Assembly (NCBI RefSeq): GCF_009602435.1
Contig: NZ_VZDQ01000026.1
Coordinates: 62,001-126,000 of the forward strand
DNA length: 64,000 nt
Direction of reading: 5' to 3'
From: Sediminibacillus terrae
GTDB taxonomy: Bacteria > Bacillota > Bacilli > Bacillales > Amphibacillaceae
Every line of letters starts with the position of its first letter. The first letter of the stretch is position 1. The notes below the pieces were generated by a model, which saw nothing but the letters and a program-made list of their open reading frames with translations, had not been told where the DNA came from and ran no database searches. This document shows positions 41,119-49,294 of this stretch, piece by piece. The position numbers and the translations under genes were made by a program.

Positions 41119-41649
41119 TCAGCTGCACACCCATTTGACTGTACATCGATTTTTTTCTGATTCTGAAACCGTAACGAGAAATCGTTCGTCAAGTTCAGAA
41201 AGTTCTTTGCCCATCTTTCCAGGTTCTTGGTACACCCCGGAAAACTCCAATAATACGACTAATTGATCCGATTGGTCGGAATGGAGAGTAAGATACCCCT
41301 CGTACATTTCCATTTCGTTTGCATGCTGGCTGATCACTTCTATCAGCCTATTCAGCCGGGACACTATCTCTTCATCATATATAGAATACCCGTTTGATTC
41401 CAGTGAAATGTCGTAATCAAGCCGCAAATTGCTGTGATGCCAATTAAAACTTATCGCCCATAGTGCGGTTTGTGGCAGGCATGCATTTGAAATTCGCCGT
41501 TCTTTCTCCATTTCAGCACCGATTTGATGGATTTTTTCCTTCACTTTATCCAGTTTTCCCATTGAAGCATAACCGCTAATCAACTGCATCGCATTCATCC
41601 AATCATGACGATAATGACTTAATAGATCTACAACCTTTTCGGGTTCCAT
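41119..41649 (-). CDS. spo0B: Sporulation phosphotransferase Spo0B
   Basis: Spo0B passes phosphate from Spo0F to Spo0A in the sporulation phosphorelay. The phosphoacceptor is His15 in SHYRHDWMNAMQLISGY, in the first helix of a histidine-kinase-like helical hairpin. The C-terminal domain is a degenerate ATPase fold without nucleotide motifs, as expected. The frame opens at a TTG at 41679, but the ATG at 41649 follows a GGGGGG-rich ribosome binding site and gives 176 residues. An extended -10 promoter lies about 30 nt upstream, so spo0B-obg-pheB-pheA starts here. Confidence 0.93.
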   Translation of the reverse strand: MEPEKVVDLLSHYRHDWMNAMQLISGYASMGKLDKVKEKIHQIGAEMEKERRISNACLPQTALWAISFNWHHSNLRLDYDISLESNGYSIYDEEIVSRLNRLIEVISQHANEMEMYEGYLTLHSDQSDQLVVLLEFSGVYQEPGKMGKELSELDERFLVTVSESEKNRCTVKWVCS

Positions 41650-41680
41650 CTTGTTATCCGCCCCCCACTCAGTTATCAAA

Positions 41681-41686
41681 ATTATA
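41681..41686 (-). promoter_or_regulatory. Extended -10 promoter of spo0B-obg
   Basis: On minus the sequence TTGCTATAAT contains a perfect TATAAT with the TGn extension; the -35 region is poor. It lies between the rpmA terminator and spo0B. Confidence 0.6.
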
Positions 41687-41739
41687 GCAAAAAAGCCGGA
41701 GAACGAAAACAGGGCTAATTTCTATTTATGTACAGGCAT

Positions 41740-41779
41740 AAAAAAAGACCCTAGCCTCTACTGGTTAGGGTCTTTTTTT
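41740..41779. terminator. Terminator after rpmA
   Basis: AAAAAAGACCCTAGCC pairs with GGTTAGGGTCTTTTTT across a 6-nt loop with one wobble, a strong stem with A and T runs that works in either direction. It closes the rplU-prp-rpmA operon. Confidence 0.9.
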
Positions 41780-41781
41780 CA

Positions 41782-42072
41782 TTAAGCTTCTTGTACTTCC
41801 GGATACACGCTCACTTTTTTGCGATCGCGTCCCACACGTTCAAACTTAACGATGCCGTCGGCTTTAGCGAACAACGTGTCGTCTCCGCCGCGTCCAACGT
41901 TAGCACCTGGATAGATTTTTGTACCGCGTTGACGGTAAAGAATAGATCCGCCTGTTACGAATTGTCCGTCTGCACGCTTCGCACCAAGACGCTTCGATTC
42001 GGAATCACGTCCGTTTTTCGTACTACCTTGACCTTTTTTCTGGGAGAAAAATTGTAGATTAAGACGTAGCAT
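41782..42072 (-). CDS. rpmA: 50S ribosomal protein L27 with cleavable N-terminal extension
   Basis: L27 reaches the peptidyl-transferase centre with its N-terminus. This 96-residue form starts [17 protein letters not shown]. The first nine residues are the Firmicutes extension removed after the LQFF motif by the protease Prp, encoded by the preceding gene. Without removal, the extension would obstruct the active site. The body ([20 protein letters not shown]) is ordinary L27. It is third in the L21-Prp-L27 operon and followed by a strong terminator. Confidence 0.97.
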   Translation of the reverse strand: MLRLNLQFFSQKKGQGSTKNGRDSESKRLGAKRADGQFVTGGSILYRQRGTKIYPGANVGRGGDDTLFAKADGIVKFERVGRDRKKVSVYPEVQEA

Positions 42073-42087
42073 TTGGTTTGCACCTCC

Positions 42088-42420
42088 TTATTTTTCAGAG
42101 ATGGTAATATACTTCCCATAGTCTCTTGCTATGGTCTCCAAGGATACCATCATACCCTCAAGCAGTAAATATGCTTTCGCTTTTGTTTCATCTGTTAAGT
42201 TTTCAGGCAGTTCCATCCGTAAATAACCGCCTTCTTCGCCAGCCTGTTCAATAATCGGTTCGATTTCACAAAGACGGATAACGGCGTTCACGGATCCGAA
42301 AGAAACTGCTGAAACACCAGCGCAGACCAAGTCATAGCCTTCTGATACACTATCAGCATGACCACTTAATTCAAACGCATGGATATTGCCTTGTTTACGA
42401 TACACAGCCACCTGAATCAT
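42088..42420 (-). CDS. prp: Ribosomal-processing cysteine protease Prp
   Basis: Prp removes the N-terminal extension of L27 in Firmicutes. The catalytic residues are His21 in ELSGHADSVSEGYDLVCAG and Cys33 in the same segment. The protein is 110 residues with the compact Prp fold. It lies between rplU and rpmA, the usual order (B. subtilis ysxB), so enzyme and substrate are cotranscribed. Confidence 0.95.
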   Translation of the reverse strand: MIQVAVYRKQGNIHAFELSGHADSVSEGYDLVCAGVSAVSFGSVNAVIRLCEIEPIIEQAGEEGGYLRMELPENLTDETKAKAYLLLEGMMVSLETIARDYGKYITISEK

Positions 42421-42431
42421 GCTATCAAACC

Positions 42432-42740
42432 TTATGCATTGATTTTATCAATGGTCAGTTTGGTGTAAGGCTGACGGTGACCTTGTTTACGATGGTAGTT
42501 CTTTTTCGGCTTGTATTTGAAGACAGTTACTTTTTTGCCGCGGCCTTGCTTTTCGACCTTAGCAGTGACAGTAGCGCCATCAACATATGGAGCACCGACT
42601 TTCACGTCATCTCCACCGACAACAAGTACTTTATCAAAAGTGACAGTAGCGCCGTCTTCACCCTCTACTTTTTCTACGTAGATAGCTTGGCCCTCTTCTA
42701 CTTTCACTTGTTTACCACCAGTTTCAATAATTGCGTACAT
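42432..42740 (-). CDS. rplU: 50S ribosomal protein L21
   Basis: L21 binds 23S rRNA. The 102-residue protein begins [18 protein letters not shown] and ends with the basic segment [17 protein letters not shown]. The frame is open upstream, but the ribosome binding site GAGGAGGTG just before 42740 and the family start fix the ATG. It is first in the rplU-prp-rpmA operon, preceded by a structured leader and its own promoter. Confidence 0.97.
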   Translation of the reverse strand: MYAIIETGGKQVKVEEGQAIYVEKVEGEDGATVTFDKVLVVGGDDVKVGAPYVDGATVTAKVEKQGRGKKVTVFKYKPKKNYHRKQGHRQPYTKLTIDKINA

Positions 42741-42744
42741 ACTT

Positions 42745-42850
42745 CTGCACCTCCTCGTTAGACTAAGACTCGCCATTCAGGTGTCAACGAGGTTGACTTA
42801 TCGACCTGTTCTGAGCGGTTGTAGCAGCGGGTGCTACGATGAATAACATA
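42745..42850 (-). promoter_or_regulatory. L21 leader (autoregulatory mRNA leader)
   Basis: The untranslated region before rplU can form hairpins GTAGCA/TGCTAC and GTCAACCTCGTTGAC. A structured leader upstream of L21 is known in Bacillus and proposed to mediate L21 autoregulation. The match rests on position and hairpins, not an alignment. Confidence 0.68.
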
Positions 42851-42853
42851 CTG

Positions 42854-42883
42854 ATGTTACCATAGTTTAAAAAAGTTTGTCAA
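42854..42883 (-). promoter_or_regulatory. Sigma-A promoter of rplU-prp-rpmA
   Basis: On minus, a consensus TTGACA (42878-42883) and TAACAT (42854-42859) are 18 nt apart. The -35 box lies inside the last codons of the RNase E/G gene, so the ribosomal protein operon is transcribed separately from it. Confidence 0.75.
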
Positions 42884-44330
42884 CACTTTCTGCCGGTTTG
42901 CTATCGAGGTACACTTCCACCTGCTTCTGGCTTCCTGTAAAACCGAGCTGATAACCTGCTCTCAGACAGTCGTCGGTAATCGTGTATAACGAAATGCCCA
43001 ATTTAACCGCGAGCTCTGGAAGGGAAAGCAACTGTGAAAGTAACTTTATGAATTCGTGACTTGCCACCACAACTACTGCCTCATTCCCGCTGTAAGATGC
43101 ATCATACAAATCTCTTTCAAGCATGTAGACAAGCGTTGAAGCAGAAAGCGACGATCCGCTATTATTGTTGTCCTGAAGCAAATGCGACAGAGAATACGAT
43201 TCTCTTTTTCTGGTCATCTCCAGGAGACCGAGATTCGTGAACCCATATATCTCTGTCCTTGTCGGATCATCGGCTAAATGCTGTCGAAAATGACGGAGCA
43301 GGTTGGACCGGGCTTCGTCTCTATCCATGTTGATGAAGTCCACCACGATAATACCAGCAATATTTCGCAACCGCAATTGTCTTGCAACCTCTTCTGCTGC
43401 GATACGGTTCGTTTTCTCCGCGGTATGTTGTTTACTGTTCCTTCCTGTAAAAGAACCAGAATTGACATCGATTACGGTCATTGCTTCCGTTTGGTCTATG
43501 TATAGCTCTACCCCTTTGTGCAGCTTCACACGTCTCCGGGTTGCTTTTTCCACAAGCTGGTTCACAGAAAAGGGAAGGTGGTTTGTCATGTCATTCTTCC
43601 ACTCTGTCTTTTCTGCCAAAGCAGGAAAGGTCCGTCTGATTCTCCGAGCCAAATCCGCGCTGTCGATTATCACTCTATCCACCTTATCCGGTGCAAAACG
43701 TCGAAGCAACCGCTCGGGAATTAACCGGTCCTCATATATACAGGAAGGAGTTTTGGCAGAAGCGGCTTTCCTTGTAATCTCATCCCACTGCTGGCGCAGT
43801 CTGTTCAATTCTTCCACGACCATTGCGAAGTCGGTATTGGCAGAGCTGGTCCGGACGATGACCCCCTCTTCCGGGCCCAGGAGAGATCCCAACCTTTCCC
43901 TCCACTCGCTCCGTTGCGGTTCATCAATTTTTTTCGAAACAGCCACATAACCTCCAAAGGGCATATATATAATCGAAATTCCTGGCAGGGTGGGATTGGC
44001 TGTGAGCTTTGCTCCTTTATCCCCGTATGCCGCCTTTTGAACTTGCACGAACAAACGTTTCCCTTCAGTGATTACATTTTCCAGTTTACGTGTGGGATTT
44101 TTTCTCAGTTCCGGCAATTCCTTTTTAGGTAAAAACCCGGGCTTACCAGTTCCAATTTCGATGAAGGCTGCCTGCAGTCCCTTTTCCATATTGGCAACCT
44201 GGGCCTGATAGATATTTCCTACTTGGTCCTCCCAACCAGGACGATCGACGACAAACTCTTTGATTACTCCATCCGATTCGATTATTCCGATTTTTTCTGT
44301 TGCTTGTGTCAATAAATAAATTGTCAGCAA
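42867..44330 (-). CDS. rng: Rne/Rng (RNase E/G) family ribonuclease lacking the zinc-link cysteines
   Basis: The 487-residue protein is the catalytic part of the RNase E/G family. An S1 domain (about residues 35-120, GNIYQAQVANMEKGLQAAFI) is followed by the RNase H-like and DNase I-like core with acidic residues in MTVIDVNSGSFTG and GIIVVDFINMDRDEAR. The segment NLGLLEMTRKRESYS aligns with the strongly conserved EMSRQR block of E. coli RNase E. The CPxCxG zinc link that normally follows is absent, replaced by an Asn/Ser-rich linker. B. subtilis has no RNase E/G. The gene lies between spoIVFB and rplU, a position seen in other Bacillaceae. The start is TTG at 44330 with GAGGATG upstream. Confidence 0.92.
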   Translation of the reverse strand: MLTIYLLTQATEKIGIIESDGVIKEFVVDRPGWEDQVGNIYQAQVANMEKGLQAAFIEIGTGKPGFLPKKELPELRKNPTRKLENVITEGKRLFVQVQKAAYGDKGAKLTANPTLPGISIIYMPFGGYVAVSKKIDEPQRSEWRERLGSLLGPEEGVIVRTSSANTDFAMVVEELNRLRQQWDEITRKAASAKTPSCIYEDRLIPERLLRRFAPDKVDRVIIDSADLARRIRRTFPALAEKTEWKNDMTNHLPFSVNQLVEKATRRRVKLHKGVELYIDQTEAMTVIDVNSGSFTGRNSKQHTAEKTNRIAAEEVARQLRLRNIAGIIVVDFINMDRDEARSNLLRHFRQHLADDPTRTEIYGFTNLGLLEMTRKRESYSLSHLLQDNNNSGSSLSASTLVYMLERDLYDASYSGNEAVVVVASHEFIKLLSQLLSLPELAVKLGISLYTITDDCLRAGYQLGFTGSQKQVEVYLDSKPAESVDKLF

Positions 44331-44342
44331 GTTTGATCATCC

Positions 44343-45212
44343 TCACTTGGAACGGCTAAGTAATTCACCTGCACTTATCTGGTGCTGCTTCATCTTGAAA
44401 TAGGCGTCAAGGCAAGTATGTTCTTCCAGCCAATCGGATTGCCTTTTGGACGGTTTCACATAAATGTGATGTGTCTGTCCGCGCTTAAACCGGAAAAACA
44501 CGTGAAGCAGCCTTGTATTGGGATTAACAATAACCGGCCGTATTTTCGATTTTTCCGTAATTGGCGTCAAATAACGTTTCAACAAAAACCGTAGAAAAAT
44601 ATAATAACGCTGCTTCCATTCTAATCGATTTTCCCATAATATAAAACCGGTCAACATGACAGCGCTCAATGTAAAAGGAAAAAAAAGGAGCAACGAGACA
44701 ACAGCAGCCAAGGAGAAGGCGATTGAACTGACAATTGTCAGGGTGTGGGCCAACCTGAAAGGAAAAATATAGGATAATAACAAAAATACCATTTTCCCCC
44801 CGTCAAGTGGCCAAATCGGCAGCAGGTTAAACAATAAGATGGTTGTGTTGTATAGAAAGCCGATTTCGACGAGGGAAGCGGGCATTGCGGAACTTTCTTT
44901 GCATAAAAACAACACACCATAAATCCACAGGTGCTGCAGTGGTCCTGCAGCAATAATCCAAGCTTCCTCCCTGATTGGTTTGCTGCTATGTTCTTCCGTT
45001 TCCATCACTCCGCCGAAAACCCATAGATTGATTTTTCTTATCCGCCAGCCATACCACTTCGCTGCCAGGTAATGACCAAGTTCATGTATGACAACAATAA
45101 AAAAAATAACCAGAAATTCTGCAAGGGTACCAGTCAGGACTGCAGTAAGTGCGAACAACCATAATATCGGATGAATATGCAGTTGTGGAACCATGTTATG
45201 ACTGCTCGTCAA
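44343..45212 (-). CDS. spoIVFB: Intramembrane metalloprotease SpoIVFB
   Basis: SpoIVFB is the site-2-type protease that cleaves pro-sigma-K in the mother cell. The zinc site is HELGH (His43, Glu44, His47), and the third ligand is Asp137 in LLPIWPLDGGK, the same positions as in B. subtilis SpoIVFB. It has about six membrane helices and a C-terminal CBS-like domain. The start is TTG at 45212 with AGGTGA upstream, inside the end of spoIVFA (17-nt overlap), so the two are translationally coupled, as expected for the SpoIVFA-SpoIVFB complex. Confidence 0.95.
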   Translation of the reverse strand: MTSSHNMVPQLHIHPILWLFALTAVLTGTLAEFLVIFFIVVIHELGHYLAAKWYGWRIRKINLWVFGGVMETEEHSSKPIREEAWIIAAGPLQHLWIYGVLFLCKESSAMPASLVEIGFLYNTTILLFNLLPIWPLDGGKMVFLLLSYIFPFRLAHTLTIVSSIAFSLAAVVSLLLFFPFTLSAVMLTGFILWENRLEWKQRYYIFLRFLLKRYLTPITEKSKIRPVIVNPNTRLLHVFFRFKRGQTHHIYVKPSKRQSDWLEEHTCLDAYFKMKQHQISAGELLSRSK

Positions 45213-45960
45213 CTTGCATCACCTGTACAGGGTCGAGAAATTGGTTGTTTTTTTGTATCGCAAAGTAAATGTCTTGTTTCTCTCCTTTTACTGGATCAAA
45301 CTGCCCGATAACGTGATTATCCCCAATGAACTGATATTGATAAACATCGATATTGGTCAAGTATCCATAAATGCTCTTACTCCGGTCGGCATGCTGTACG
45401 ATGACTGTTTTCCCGGTATCCGGTTTATTGCCAGCGAAAATCACTGTTCCGTCTTTCACTGCGACTACTTCGGACTTCTCGTCGGCAGCTATACGGATAG
45501 CTTCCCCAGTTGATTGAAAGGACTGGCTCACTGTCCCGTTAACTGGAAGCACAGCCGGAAGTTCTTCCGTCTCTTCTTGATCCGGCACCATGGCCAAAGG
45601 GTTGCCAAACTTACTTTGATACCATGCGTTCACAGAAGCGAATGGGAATTCTTCAGTGAAGGCCTCGGTCGTCCATTGTTTGGGACGTTCACTCCAACTG
45701 GCTTCCAGCTGATGTATCATCGAGACACCAAAAAACAGGACGCCCGCTAATATGCCTTTCAACATTAAGCTGGCAGCAAAACTTTCTTTACGTGTGCCCG
45801 GGCTTGTCCCTTGACTAGGGGTGAAAGGAAGATAACCGTGTTTTTCTTCTTCTTGCGGGAAAGGAGTCACTGCTTGTTTATCCGGAAGTGATTGATTTAA
45901 CGGATGTTCTCTTTTTCTTTTCGCAATGTTTTTCCTGATTTGTCTGACATCTTTTTTCAT
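45196..45960 (-). CDS. spoIVFA: SpoIVFA, anchor and inhibitor of SpoIVFB
   Basis: SpoIVFA holds SpoIVFB in an inhibited complex with BofA until SpoIVB cleaves it. The 254-residue protein has a basic cytoplasmic N-terminus, one membrane helix (about residues 73-92, MLKGILAGVLFFGVSMIHQL) and an extracytoplasmic M23/LytM-like domain (GTVIFAGNKPDTGKTVIVQH). That domain lacks the complete set of zinc ligands of active peptidases. The frame extends 15 codons upstream, but AAAGGAAAG precedes the ATG at 45960. It overlaps spoIVFB by 17 nt. Confidence 0.92.
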   Translation of the reverse strand: MKKDVRQIRKNIAKRKREHPLNQSLPDKQAVTPFPQEEEKHGYLPFTPSQGTSPGTRKESFAASLMLKGILAGVLFFGVSMIHQLEASWSERPKQWTTEAFTEEFPFASVNAWYQSKFGNPLAMVPDQEETEELPAVLPVNGTVSQSFQSTGEAIRIAADEKSEVVAVKDGTVIFAGNKPDTGKTVIVQHADRSKSIYGYLTNIDVYQYQFIGDNHVIGQFDPVKGEKQDIYFAIQKNNQFLDPVQVMQVDEQS

Positions 45961-46017
45961 TTGCTTCACTTTCCTTTGCGGGATTTGTACAAGTCTATGA
46001 AGCAATAAAAAAAGATA

Positions 46018-46278
46018 TACCTGTCCTCCAAACCCTTCCCTTTAAACTTCGTCTATTCCATCCGTTTAAAAGTTCATGGCAAGGAAATGATGATAAAGTT
46101 CCCCCGCGGAACCGACACGCCCAAGCTTTACGGAACAGGGGGATTTGCTTTTTCGTGACAAGTACGGCTTCGAAGGCTGTTCACCGGTTGCGGAAAACAT
46201 AGTGGGCTCTCGGTACAGCCAGCCGACGTCTCAAGATTAGAACCGAGTGTATTCCTGCCAATAATGGCATTACCCCAC
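46018..46278. other. Structured gene-free region between minD and spoIVFA
   Basis: No credible gene lies between the minD terminator and spoIVFA. Read on minus, the segment can fold into several GC-rich hairpins: CTCGGT/ACCGAG, a TTCGAA-centred palindrome (CGGCTTCGAAGGCTG on plus), and CCCCC/GCGGGGG around 46103-46144. It is too long and too folded for a plain 5' untranslated region. I recognise no RNA family. Confidence 0.5.
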
Positions 46279-46317
46279 AAAAAATCTCTCAACCTGTCAT
46301 CGGCAGGTTGAGAGATT
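46276..46317 (-). terminator. Terminator of the mreBCD-minCD operon
   Basis: A perfect 14-bp stem AATCTCTCAACCTG/CAGGTTGAGAGATT with a 7-nt loop is followed on minus by TTTTTT, 19 nt beyond minD. Confidence 0.92.
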
Positions 46318-46336
46318 GGTAACAAACATATCAGCT

Positions 46337-47137
46337 TCAGGAGCGCATTCCCAAGAATTTTTTCATTTTGGCGAACATGCCTTTTTCTTCTTCCAGTGAC
46401 AATAGAGGTACCGTTTCGCCAAGAATCCGGCGGGCGATGTTTCGATAAGCCAGGGAGGCTTTTGTATTCGGGTGAAAAGCAACGGGTTCACCATGATTGG
46501 AAGCTTTGATCACTTCATCATCATCCGCAACTATCCCCAGTAATTCAATCGACAAAATTTGAACGATTTCATCCACATCCAGCATATCGCCATTTTTAAC
46601 CATATGATTCCGGATACGGTTAACAATCAAATGGGGCGGTTCCACTTTTTCTTCTTTTTCCAACAAACCGATGATCCGGTCTGCATCCCGCACGCTTGAT
46701 TTTTCCGGTGTCGTGACGACAATTGCTTTATCGGCACCGGCAACCGCATTTTTATAACCCTGTTCAATGCCAGCTGGACAATCTATTAAAATATAATCAT
46801 ATTCTTGTTTCAATTCAGCAACAATCGCTTCCATCCCCTCGGGAGTAAGATCCGATTTATCACTCGTCTGGGCTGCAGGAAGCAGATACAAACAATCAAA
46901 TCGTTTATCTTTGATCAATGCCTGTTTCAATTTACAGCGCTTCTGGATAACATCGACGATATCATAAATTATCCGGTTTTCAAGCCCCATGACAACATCT
47001 AAATTACGGAGCCCGATGTCTGTATCAATCAGACAAACTTTTTTCTCCATCAACGCGAGCGCAGTACCTATATTGGCAGTTGTGGTGGTTTTGCCGACGC
47101 CGCCCTTACCTGAAGTAATTACGATTGCTTCACCCAT
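46337..47137 (-). CDS. minD: Septum site-determining protein MinD
   Basis: MinD is a membrane-associated ATPase that, with MinC, blocks division at the poles. The deviant Walker A motif GKGGVGKTT is at residues 10-18. The C-terminus (FAKMKKFLGMRS) is the amphipathic membrane-targeting helix. It has 266 residues and overlaps minC by 8 nt. In sporulation, polar division depends on this system. The gene is last in mreB-mreC-mreD-minC-minD. Confidence 0.97.
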   Translation of the reverse strand: MGEAIVITSGKGGVGKTTTTANIGTALALMEKKVCLIDTDIGLRNLDVVMGLENRIIYDIVDVIQKRCKLKQALIKDKRFDCLYLLPAAQTSDKSDLTPEGMEAIVAELKQEYDYILIDCPAGIEQGYKNAVAGADKAIVVTTPEKSSVRDADRIIGLLEKEEKVEPPHLIVNRIRNHMVKNGDMLDVDEIVQILSIELLGIVADDDEVIKASNHGEPVAFHPNTKASLAYRNIARRILGETVPLLSLEEEKGMFAKMKKFLGMRS

Positions 47138-47822
47138 GTATCATTCTCCTTTCAAACCCGTTTATATCAGGTCGTTTACGTGCCAAAATCTGTAGACGGT
47201 CGATAATGATTTTTTCTTGCTCATGATCGATGATTCCGCATTCCATATAAACGCCTTCTGTTTCATAATCTGGGGAACGACTGATATAATCAGCTATCCG
47301 CAGCTGGGTTGGCTTCATATATGCAGCGGCAATCACCGCTTCCCGATTGTTGGGAACTCCTGCATGGGCGACTCCCCGCAAATTCCCCATCACGAAAATA
47401 TTCCCGCTAGCCATGATTTTTCCGCCAGGATTCACATCACCGATCAGCAACATATCCCCCTGGACCTCGATTACCTGTCCAGAACGGACTACCTTGTTGA
47501 CCACCTTGACTTCACTATCCTCGAGCCAATCCAGCGCCTGTTTTTTCGGAATGACATTTGATTCGATCGATTGAACGACCAATTTATTTTTACTGCGGAT
47601 CAACTCGCGCAGTTGTTCTTCTTGATTTTCGTGTAAATAACGGTTCCCCAGCTGAATGGTAACAGTGATCATCGGCTCATCTTCTGCCACATGATTAGTG
47701 GACAGGGTTGCTTCGAGTTCGGTTAGCATTTCACTGAATGAGCATGAATCATCAATATACAGGGTAAGACCATCCCGAGTTCCTTTTATCGTTATTAATT
47801 GCTTGCTGCCTGCCACGATCAT
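47130..47822 (-). CDS. minC: Septum site-determining protein MinC
   Basis: MinC inhibits FtsZ assembly. The N-terminal domain (residues about 1-100) contacts FtsZ. The C-terminal beta-helix domain (GQVIEVQGDMLLIGDVNPGG, then ASGNIFVMGNLRGVAHAG) binds MinD. The 230-residue length is normal. It overlaps minD by 8 nt and follows mreD by 58 nt. Confidence 0.95.
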   Translation of the reverse strand: MIVAGSKQLITIKGTRDGLTLYIDDSCSFSEMLTELEATLSTNHVAEDEPMITVTIQLGNRYLHENQEEQLRELIRSKNKLVVQSIESNVIPKKQALDWLEDSEVKVVNKVVRSGQVIEVQGDMLLIGDVNPGGKIMASGNIFVMGNLRGVAHAGVPNNREAVIAAAYMKPTQLRIADYISRSPDYETEGVYMECGIIDHEQEKIIIDRLQILARKRPDINGFERRMIHG

Positions 47823-47880
47823 TCACCTCAAACCTTTTATATTTATATCTTTTTCAGGAGATAGAACATTCCGTTAAATC

Positions 47881-48420
47881 TCAAAACTTCCCAGAAGTGT
47901 TGAAACGCTCCGTTGACCATTTGGACAACTTCGCTTTTGTCAATGGGTAAATTAGGATTAAAAGCAACAGATTGGCCAGAAGAGTCGGAATCAGACGAAT
48001 ATAGAAATAATCCTGCCAAGGCAGCTCGGTCAAACCAATAAAGGAGTATACTATATAGACACCAGTATCTGCCAGAACAACTGCCAGGGCGGCAAGAACC
48101 ACCGCCACCAAAAAATTGGTATGAAGCAATTTTTTCAGACCATGGATTCCATAAACGACTAAAGGATAGATAAACATGTAAACGCCTAAGACGCTAGTAT
48201 AAACGATATCAATCATCAAACCGAAGACAATGGCATACAGCACCGATACGTATGTATTTTCCAGATCGTAAAAAATACTGATTAACACCAAATACAACAA
48301 TACCCAATGTGCAGCGATCATCCAGCGGCCGGTCACCAGGCTGTTCGGAAGAAAGTCGACCGCCACGCCCTCGAGTACCAACAGAAGTAAAAGAAAAAGA
48401 GGAAGGTAGAATTTCGCCAT
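47881..48420 (-). CDS. mreD: Rod shape-determining protein MreD
   Basis: MreD is a membrane protein of the elongasome. The 179 residues form about five or six predicted membrane helices, with the conserved segment DLENTYVSVLYAIVFGLMID. The start abuts the mreC stop with 1 nt of overlap. Sequence conservation in MreD is low; gene order is the main support. Confidence 0.93.
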   Translation of the reverse strand: MAKFYLPLFLLLLLVLEGVAVDFLPNSLVTGRWMIAAHWVLLYLVLISIFYDLENTYVSVLYAIVFGLMIDIVYTSVLGVYMFIYPLVVYGIHGLKKLLHTNFLVAVVLAALAVVLADTGVYIVYSFIGLTELPWQDYFYIRLIPTLLANLLLLILIYPLTKAKLSKWSTERFNTSGKF

Positions 48421-49283
48421 TATTCTTCCTCCTCCTGCTGATTCCCTTCAGCTGCATTGACGACGATCACATGATCCATGTTATCGACATCGGCTGCAGG
48501 AGTGACATAAGCCATTTGGGTAAGACCGTATTTGTCCGGAGTGACTTCTTTAACCGTCCCGATTTCCAGACCGCGGATGAATACCCCGCCCATACCGGAT
48601 GAAACGACTAAGGCACCTTCTTCGACTTCAGATTCATAGGAATTGAGCTTTAACATCAATGCTTCTTTTTCTTCATCGTAACCAATGACAAACCCAGACT
48701 CGTCCTCTTTGTCCTCTTGGGAAACTGTTACAGAAATCCTGTTGGTTCCGTCAAAGCCTCTAAGCAATTGGACAGTGGAAGAAAATTCGGCAGCTGATTT
48801 AATTTTGCCGACCATACCTTGGCCTGTAATAACTGCCATATTCTTTTTGACGCCATCCTGTTCCCCTTTATTGATGGTTACTTCTTTGAAAAAAGGTTCT
48901 GGACTTTGGCTCCTTACAGAGGCCTGAATCGGTTCATAATCAGAAATGGACTCGGTTTTGTCCAGTATCTGCCGTAACTCTTCGTTATCCTGTTTCAGTT
49001 CCTGTATCTCATAGAGCAGTGACTTATGATCGGCCAGCCGCTCCTTCAATAGTTGGTTTTCTTCATACGTATGTTTGATTTCATCAATATTGGAAAAAAT
49101 ATTGCTGGTGAACTCTGCCGGCCGGTGGACCACTCCCTGAAGCCATCCGACCGTATCTTTCAAGAACTCCTCACCCACTGTAAGATTGCTCCGATCACTC
49201 ATAGAGTATCCGATCAAGGCAACCAGTACAATAAAACCAATTAAAATGATGAACAAACGTGTTCTTCTAAAAAAAGACATCAA
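48420..49283 (-). CDS. mreC: Cell shape-determining protein MreC
   Basis: MreC links cytoplasmic MreB to the extracellular wall-synthesis machinery. It has a short cytoplasmic N-terminus, one membrane helix (about residues 10-28), a coiled coil (residues about 65-110) and two beta domains (KNMAVITGQGMVGKIKSAAE). The length is 287 residues. The acidic Glu-rich C-terminus (NQQEEEE) suits a halotolerant lifestyle but proves nothing. Confidence 0.95.
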   Translation of the reverse strand: MMSFFRRTRLFIILIGFIVLVALIGYSMSDRSNLTVGEEFLKDTVGWLQGVVHRPAEFTSNIFSNIDEIKHTYEENQLLKERLADHKSLLYEIQELKQDNEELRQILDKTESISDYEPIQASVRSQSPEPFFKEVTINKGEQDGVKKNMAVITGQGMVGKIKSAAEFSSTVQLLRGFDGTNRISVTVSQEDKEDESGFVIGYDEEKEALMLKLNSYESEVEEGALVVSSGMGGVFIRGLEIGTVKEVTPDKYGLTQMAYVTPAADVDNMDHVIVVNAAEGNQQEEEE

Positions 49284-49294
49284 TTAACACCTAC

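Noticed and set aside
46128-46325. 65-codon minus frame between minD and spoIVFA
   Set aside because: It starts upstream of and passes through the mreB-minD terminator and shows no protein-like composition or ribosome binding site.
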